A stretch of 64,000 nucleotides of DNA from Sphingobium chlorophenolicum (GTDB lineage Bacteria; Pseudomonadota; Alphaproteobacteria; Sphingomonadales; Sphingomonadaceae), in the NCBI RefSeq assembly GCF_000722875.1, contig NZ_JFHR01000003.1, positions 62,001-126,000 on the forward strand, given 5' to 3'. Shown one piece after another: positions 60,503-64,000 of the stretch (positions within the stretch are counted from its first letter, which is position 1; each line of letters opens with the position of its first letter). The notes under the pieces are model-generated. The model saw nothing but the letters and a program-made list of their open reading frames with translations. It was not told the origin of the DNA and made no database searches. Made by a program: the position numbers and the translations under genes.

Positions 60503-60841
60503 TCAGTAGAACTCGGCGCGATCGGCGATGATCTCGCAGCCGTAGCGGTCGTTGCCGTCGCTGTCCTGCCAGCGGGTGTAGTGCAGGCGTCCCTCGATGG
60601 CGATGAGGTCGCCCTTCTTGCGGTTGCCGGCGATCGCCTTGGCGAGGCCGTTGAAGCAGGTGACCTTGTGGTATTCGGTCTCCTTGACGGTGAAGCCGTC
60701 GTCGCCTTTGTAGGTGTGGCCGTCCTTGTTGAGCTTCGGGCGATCGGTCGCCACGAAGATGGTCGCGACGCTGGTGGCGCGATTGACTTCGCGCAGTTCG
60801 GGGGTGCGGGTCAGGCGGCCGACGAGGTTCACGTTGTTCAT
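60503..60841 (-). CDS. ssb: Single-stranded DNA-binding protein
   Basis: A 112-residue OB-fold protein: NNVNLVGRLTRTPELREV, then FTVKETEYHKVTCFNGLAKA, KKGDLIAIEGRLHYTRWQ and GCEIIADRAEF. It lacks the acidic C-terminal tip that recruits partners, which is common in short plasmid SSBs. AAGGAGG precedes the ATG by 6 bases. A decayed inverted copy lies upstream at 61121-61470. Confidence 0.9.
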   Translation of the reverse strand: MNNVNLVGRLTRTPELREVNRATSVATIFVATDRPKLNKDGHTYKGDDGFTVKETEYHKVTCFNGLAKAIAGNRKKGDLIAIEGRLHYTRWQDSDGNDRYGCEIIADRAEFY

Positions 60842-60971
60842 GGCATTGCCTCCTTGGGTTGGTCGGCGGTCCGTCCGCCGGTGTCACCTGAAGGGCGTCG
60901 CGGTTCGGGGCGTCGCACCGGAGGGCGAGCTGGGCCGGCGCGCAGGCGGCGGGCCTGGTCGACCGGAGGGG

Positions 60972-61039
60972 AACCCCTTTTGCAGGGGTGGTGCGGGCAG
61001 CCGCGCGAAGCGCGGCAACACGGCCCTGCCAAAGGGGTT
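60972..61039. repeat. Nested cruciform between the two ssb copies (element C)
   Basis: Arms AACCCCTTTTGCAGGG (60972-60987) and CCCTGCCAAAGGGGTT (61024-61039) enclose GCCGCGC-GAA-GCGCGGC (61000-61016). It sits in the spacer of the ssb inverted duplication, whose own outer arms are GTGTCACCTG (60881-60890) and CAGGTGACAC (61061-61070). Confidence 0.75.
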
Positions 61040-61120
61040 GCGAGGCCCCGGGGCGCGGCGCAGGTGACACGAAACGGCGGATGGGCCGTCGATCAGCCCA
61101 AGGTTCCCGCAGGCATTGCC

Positions 61121-61470
61121 ATGGACAAACCTCGTGAACCGCTCATGTCGGTCGCCTGACCCGTACCCCCGAACGACCCGGCGCGAAGGCAGGCGTGCCG
61201 CCAGCGTCGCTCGCTGACCGACGTGGTGCCGCTCCGAAGCTCGACAAGGACGGCCGCGCCCGGGCGACGACGCACCGGCAAGGAGACCGGATGCCGCAAG
61301 GTCGCCCGACGGCCGACCCTCGCCAGGGCGATCGCCGGCAACCGCATCGGACCTGGGCGTCCTCATCGCCATCGGGGTTAAACGCCTGCCGATACCCGCT
61401 GGCAGGACAGCGACGGCTTTACGCGCCGCCCGGCTGCGAGATCATCGCCGATTGTGATGATCTATCCGTC
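61121..61470 (+). pseudogene. Decayed inverted copy of ssb
   Basis: Base-by-base reading shows the ssb gene again on the plus strand: CGCCTGACCCG, AAGCTCGACAAGGACGGCC, GGCGATCGCCGGCAACCGCA, CGCTGGCAGGACAGCGACGG and TGCGAGATCATCGCCGAT all match the minus-strand gene in order, but frameshifts and substitutions break the frame. Similarity goes on before the ATG (CAGGTGACAC, CCCAAGG) and past the stop to about 61515 (GGGCGGCGTCTGCGGGCGTC). Confidence 0.85.
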
Positions 61471-61529
61471 CGGTCAGCGAATCGGGCGGCGTCTGCGGGC
61501 GTCGTCCTTCGGGTTGGCGTAACCAACGG

Positions 61530-61937
61530 TCAGCGTCGATCGGTTACCCGGACGGCGCTTGCCTGGACGGCACGAACGATCTTCTGAAAATACGTCGGGG
61601 GGCACCGCCCATAAATGAAGCTGCCGGTCCTCAGGTCGATGACATCATGGCCGCGCCAGTCGAAATCGTTGACGTCGTTGACGACGACGTGGCTTTCGCC
61701 GGCGCGCGGCAGGCCCATAGCCTTGGCGACCGGATCGGGTATCCGGTCGCTGCGAGAGGATCGCGCCTCCCCCTTCGTCGTGATGGGTACGACCGCGACG
61801 CCTCTGGCATCTGACGCGATTACCAGAACCGGGCGTTCCTTGACGCCCTCGTCACGACCGGCAGCCGCTTCATGGGCAAACAGATAGATGTAGTTGATGA
61901 CATCGCCGGGTTCAGGCGGCGGTGTCGACGCGCTCAC
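61530..61937 (-). CDS. PemK/MazF-like toxin
   Basis: A 135-residue protein with EPGDVINYIYLFAHEAA, KERPVLVIASDARGVAVVPI and TTKGEARSSRSDRIPDP, fitting the PemK/MazF endoribonuclease fold (GDV..., RPxLVI, PxTT). GTG 61937 overlaps the antitoxin stop by 26 bases in another frame. Longer frame upstream is inside the antitoxin gene. Likely a ribosome-independent mRNA interferase; weaker than classic MazF in motif match. Confidence 0.7.
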   Translation of the reverse strand: MSASTPPPEPGDVINYIYLFAHEAAAGRDEGVKERPVLVIASDARGVAVVPITTKGEARSSRSDRIPDPVAKAMGLPRAGESHVVVNDVNDFDWRGHDVIDLRTGSFIYGRCPPTYFQKIVRAVQASAVRVTDRR

Positions 61938-62223
61938 GCTCCCACCGATCGTCGGCGAGTTCGGCTTCTGTCGGGAGCGAGGCTTCAAGACGGGCCGCGA
62001 AGTCATCCGGGAATGTCCCTTCGGTATAGACCCGGCGATTGCCGTGGATCGCGCGGAGCGCAGCTTCGGCGCGGTCGAGGTAATCGGCGCTGACGACGGC
62101 GGCGAAGCGCCGGTTGCGCTTGGTCAGGATGACCGGCGCGAGCTGGCTCTTGTCGACGTAGACGCCCGGGGTCTTGTGGAAATCGGTGAGATTGACGGTC
62201 TCGTCACTGGCGGTAGCAGCCAT
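61912..62223 (-). CDS. Phd/YefM-type antitoxin
   Basis: A 103-residue protein with TVNLTDFHKTPGVYVDKSQL and APVILTKRNRRFAAVVSADYL, the Phd/YefM fold, and an acidic toxin-covering helix at the C-terminus (LPTEAELADDRWERERVD). AGGAGG precedes the ATG by 6 bases. Probably represses its own promoter at the palindrome just upstream. Confidence 0.82.
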   Translation of the reverse strand: MAATASDETVNLTDFHKTPGVYVDKSQLAPVILTKRNRRFAAVVSADYLDRAEAALRAIHGNRRVYTEGTFPDDFAARLEASLPTEAELADDRWERERVDTAA

Positions 62224-62242
62224 CAGTGCCTCCTGTGGATCA

Positions 62243-62264
62243 CGCGCATTATACGCAGTATGCG
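62243..62264 (-). promoter_or_regulatory. Promoter/operator of the toxin-antitoxin pair
   Basis: Minus-strand TATAAT (62248-62253) lies inside a palindromic stretch with ATAC-TGC-GTAT at its core and GCGC at both ends, about 25-30 bases before the antitoxin ATG. This is the usual place for an autorepressor site. A good -35 was not seen. Confidence 0.55.
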
Positions 62265-62362
62265 CGGAATAGCCAGAAACGACAACAGGGACCGCTTCGG
62301 TGATGAAGCGATCCCCGTCGGGGTGGCGACACGGGCGACGCATCAGCGCCGCCCGATGCCGG

Positions 62363-62839
62363 TCAGACCGTTTCGTCGACCGGCGCGGTGCTGGCGCCCA
62401 GACCGTCGCCGGTGTCATCGCCGGCGCCCGAGGTCGCCACGTCACGGCCATCGGCGGTGAAGGGCAGCGCGGGTTCGCCGTCATCCGCCTTGACGCCCAG
62501 CGCGGCACCGACGTCGCGGCGCTTCTGGGCGCGCTGCCACACGACGTTGTACGAGCCGTCGTCTTGGCGGAAGGCCGAGACCTGCAGCGGCGCGGCGAGC
62601 GACGGATCGTCGATGCGGCCGTTGAGGAACGCCTCGCCGGTGTTGTTCGAGGTGAGTTCGAAGAACGCCCCGACCTGCACCCACGTCCGGCCCGGGGTAA
62701 GCGCGTGGATCTCGTAGCGCGGGGCGCGCGGGTTGGACGACTGGACCGGCTTGAGCGCAATCGTCATCGCGACCGCGAGGGTGGAAATGCGGCCCATGAA
62801 AATGCCCGCGTCGTTCTGCTTGATCTGACCGATGTTCAT
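62363..62839 (-). CDS. DUF736 family protein
   Basis: A 158-residue protein: NIGQIKQNDAGIFMGRISTL, SSNPRAPRYEIHAL, VQVGAFFELTSNNTGEAFLN and SYNVVWQRAQKRRD are the DUF736 signature. The last 45 residues are a low-complexity acidic tail (DGRDVATSGAGDDTGDGLG). AGGAGA precedes the ATG. Typical plasmid-borne single-domain protein of unknown function. A second copy starts outside the right window edge. Confidence 0.88.
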   Translation of the reverse strand: MNIGQIKQNDAGIFMGRISTLAVAMTIALKPVQSSNPRAPRYEIHALTPGRTWVQVGAFFELTSNNTGEAFLNGRIDDPSLAAPLQVSAFRQDDGSYNVVWQRAQKRRDVGAALGVKADDGEPALPFTADGRDVATSGAGDDTGDGLGASTAPVDETV

Positions 62840-63019
62840 GACGTGTCTCCTGTGATGTCGTGCTGGACCCCATGTCCTCGACACCGATCTTCAATCCTCC
62901 TCCCCTCCCCGGCCCTTCGGCCGGGCAGGGCGCGATGAGCGCCCCTCACCGACCGCGTCTTCACGCGGACGGTGGATCGTGCGGGACGCGGACCGGGCCT
63001 GATTGGGAGGTTGTCAACT
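62840..63019 (-). other. Hairpin-rich leader of the DUF736 gene
   Basis: 180 bases with three strong hairpins in a row: CCCGGCC-CTTC-GGCCGGG near 62918, GGGCGC-GATGA-GCGCCC near 62929, and CCGACCGCGT-CTTC-ACGCGGACGG near 62950. No T runs. It continues the pattern of structured leaders before minus-strand genes in this module. Confidence 0.55.
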
Positions 63020-63472
63020 TCAGGAGTTGGTTGGGACGATCGTCAGTACGGGCGGTTCGAACGATCCGAGGGCGAAATGCTTCAAGATCGCCTCATAGGA
63101 GCCGAGTTCGCGGGCTTCTTCCTCGCTGATGAGCGTTTTGCCGTCATCGGTCGCGTTGAAGGAGTGTCGTGGCCCTTCGCCGACCCAGATAATGGTTTCA
63201 GGGTTGAATGACCCGGCTGATCCGTCGGTCCAGCACACGAAAGGGAGATCGTTGGTGCAGCAGAATTCCTCGATCTCGTCGACATCTCCGATTGTCACAT
63301 CGTGCGCTCGCATTCGGAGATGCTCGCCGGATTTGATGTCGTCGTCGGAGAGTGCTTCGCCCTCCCACTCAAGAGTGAGGCCCGAGGCATTCGCCAGTTC
63401 GATGAGTTTGGGAACTTGGTCGGCGGGCAGATTTCCCCCGATCGTAATTGAGACGGAGACGCGGTCGGCCAT
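63020..63472 (-). CDS. Hypothetical protein
   Basis: A 150-residue protein (ADRVSVSITIGGNLPADQVP; LTLEWEGEALSDDDIKSGEH; ISEEEARELGSYEAILKHF). No family recognised, acidic, soluble. ATG 63472 has GAGG upstream; ATG 63544 has a stronger GGGGGTG site but adds 24 low-complexity residues, so either is possible. Confidence 0.62.
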   Translation of the reverse strand: MADRVSVSITIGGNLPADQVPKLIELANASGLTLEWEGEALSDDDIKSGEHLRMRAHDVTIGDVDEIEEFCCTNDLPFVCWTDGSAGSFNPETIIWVGEGPRHSFNATDDGKTLISEEEARELGSYEAILKHFALGSFEPPVLTIVPTNS

Positions 63473-63676
63473 GTCGGGACCTCGTGATGAAGTGGACGTG
63501 CCGGTCCCGCGAGCGGTGTCATCACCATTCGCCCGGCTATCCATTCATCACCCCCTTCCCTTGAGCGTGGCCCAGGTTAGAACTGCGATATCCTGTGCTT
63601 ATACGGCGATAAAGCGAAGGAATAGCTAAATTATCGATCCGATACGGTGTTGAATCGGGACTGGAGCCCATGAAGC

Positions 63677-63710
63677 AAAAAAAGGGCGACGCCGTGTGCC
63701 GGCGTCGCCC
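63677..63710 (-). terminator. Rho-independent terminator of the second DUF736 gene
   Basis: Perfect 10-bp stem GGGCGACGCC / GGCGTCGCCC; on the minus strand it is followed by T7. It is about 83 bases after the stop of the DUF736 gene at the window edge. Confidence 0.88.
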
Positions 63711-63793
63711 CGAGTTTCGGCGTGCGGGAGCGAAAGGGGGCGCGCCCGTGCGCCATGCGGTGCCGTGAGGGAGTGCACGGCACCGGGGGTGGA

Positions 63794-64000
63794 TCAGGCG
63801 TCCTCGGCGACGCGCTGGCGGCGACCGCGGCCCTTGCCGACCGGCTCCTCGACCGGGGCGGTGGTTTCGCCCAGTCCGGTGTCGGTGGCGGCCGCATCGG
63901 GGCCGGGACCGTTGTCGACCGGGCCGCCATCGGCGCCGAACGGCGGCGACAGATCGTCATCCGCCTTGACGCCGAGCGCGGCACCGACGTCGCGGCGCTT
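63794..64000 (-). CDS. Second DUF736 protein, C-terminal part
   Basis: Last 68 codons before TGA; the start is beyond the window. It begins KRRDVGAALGVKADD, identical to residues of the DUF736 protein at 62363-62839, then has its own acidic/proline tail ending EEPVGKGRGRRQRVAEDA. The bases at 63950-64000 are almost the same as in that gene, so the two are recent paralogues. Confidence 0.85.
   Translation of the reverse strand, partial: KRRDVGAALGVKADDDLSPPFGADGGPVDNGPGPDAAATDTGLGETTAPVEEPVGKGRGRRQRVAEDA

Noticed and set aside
61195..61587. 130-codon plus-strand gene
   Set aside because: It is a frame through the decayed ssb copy; only fragments such as KLDKDG and GCEIIAD survive.
1..64000. 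rRNA or tRNA genes
   Set aside because: Reading both strands I found no convincing tRNA T-arm plus CCA-end arrangement or rRNA core sequence; a covariance search would settle it.

Overview
The window is high-GC DNA from an alphaproteobacterium, most likely a sphingomonad. The evidence is the heme-PAS FixL with FixJ, an HWE-type kinase relative, the gene order cyoABCD-SURF1, a DUF5818-like protein, and a DUF736/DUF2493/MobF transfer module of the kind carried by sphingomonad plasmids and integrative elements. I saw no rRNA, tRNA or CRISPR array. The assignment rests on protein motifs read by eye; no database search was run.

Region 1 (1-3.3 kb) holds the end of an HU gene, then a tight cassette of a trypsin-like protease, a 56-residue basic protein and a TIR/deoxyribosyltransferase-like protein, and then a degenerate HWE histidine kinase facing a small gene. 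Region 2 (3.4-21.2 kb) is an oxygen-response block. On the minus strand, reading from high to low coordinate, come an FNR-type regulator with cluster cysteines, a tandem universal stress protein, a K+ channel, the heme sensor kinase FixL, FixJ, a single-domain receiver and an L,D-transpeptidase. Around it lie OmpW, oxygen-independent HemN, a 35-residue membrane peptide, a hemerythrin-like protein, a flavodoxin-fold reductase, an MFS transporter, a complete cytochrome bo3 quinol oxidase operon with SURF1, a zinc alcohol dehydrogenase and a second stress protein. FNR-like boxes (TTGAC-N4-GTCAA and variants) lie between the divergent genes, so FixLJ and FNR probably switch respiration and heme synthesis together.

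Region 3 (21.3-26.0 kb) is a nested insertion. An IS3-family element with 14-bp perfect outer ends sits exactly on the start codon of a MASE1-PAS-GGDEF cyclase gene, and its own transposase is split by an IS110/IS1111-family element. Region 4 (26-42.5 kb) is a defence island: a serine recombinase, VapBC, a type I restriction system (HsdM, an HsdS with an extra C-terminal Panacea-like domain, HsdR), and opposite it an apparent four-gene operon SbcD-like / SbcC-like / SIR2 / HerA. Small antitoxin-like, DUF5818-like and emfourin-like genes follow.

Region 5 (43-64 kb) is the leading part of a conjugative element. One long minus-strand operon runs from a ribbon-helix-helix accessory protein through the coupling protein TraD and the MobF relaxase TraA to small membrane proteins, a CsgG-like lipoprotein-export relative, a NERD nuclease and an SGNH hydrolase. 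A hairpin-rich non-coding gap upstream is a candidate oriT. Beyond it lie plasmid maintenance genes (SSB, DUF2493, a Phd-like/PemK-like toxin-antitoxin pair, two DUF736 proteins) separated by unusually structured non-coding DNA. This includes two ~196-bp leader elements whose stems differ by paired, compensatory changes, an array of variable palindromes each followed by a GCGAGCGAG tag, 102-bp direct repeats, and an inverted duplication of ssb that has left a decayed second copy. These structured non-coding elements and the SbcDC-SIR2-HerA operon are the most interesting parts of the window.
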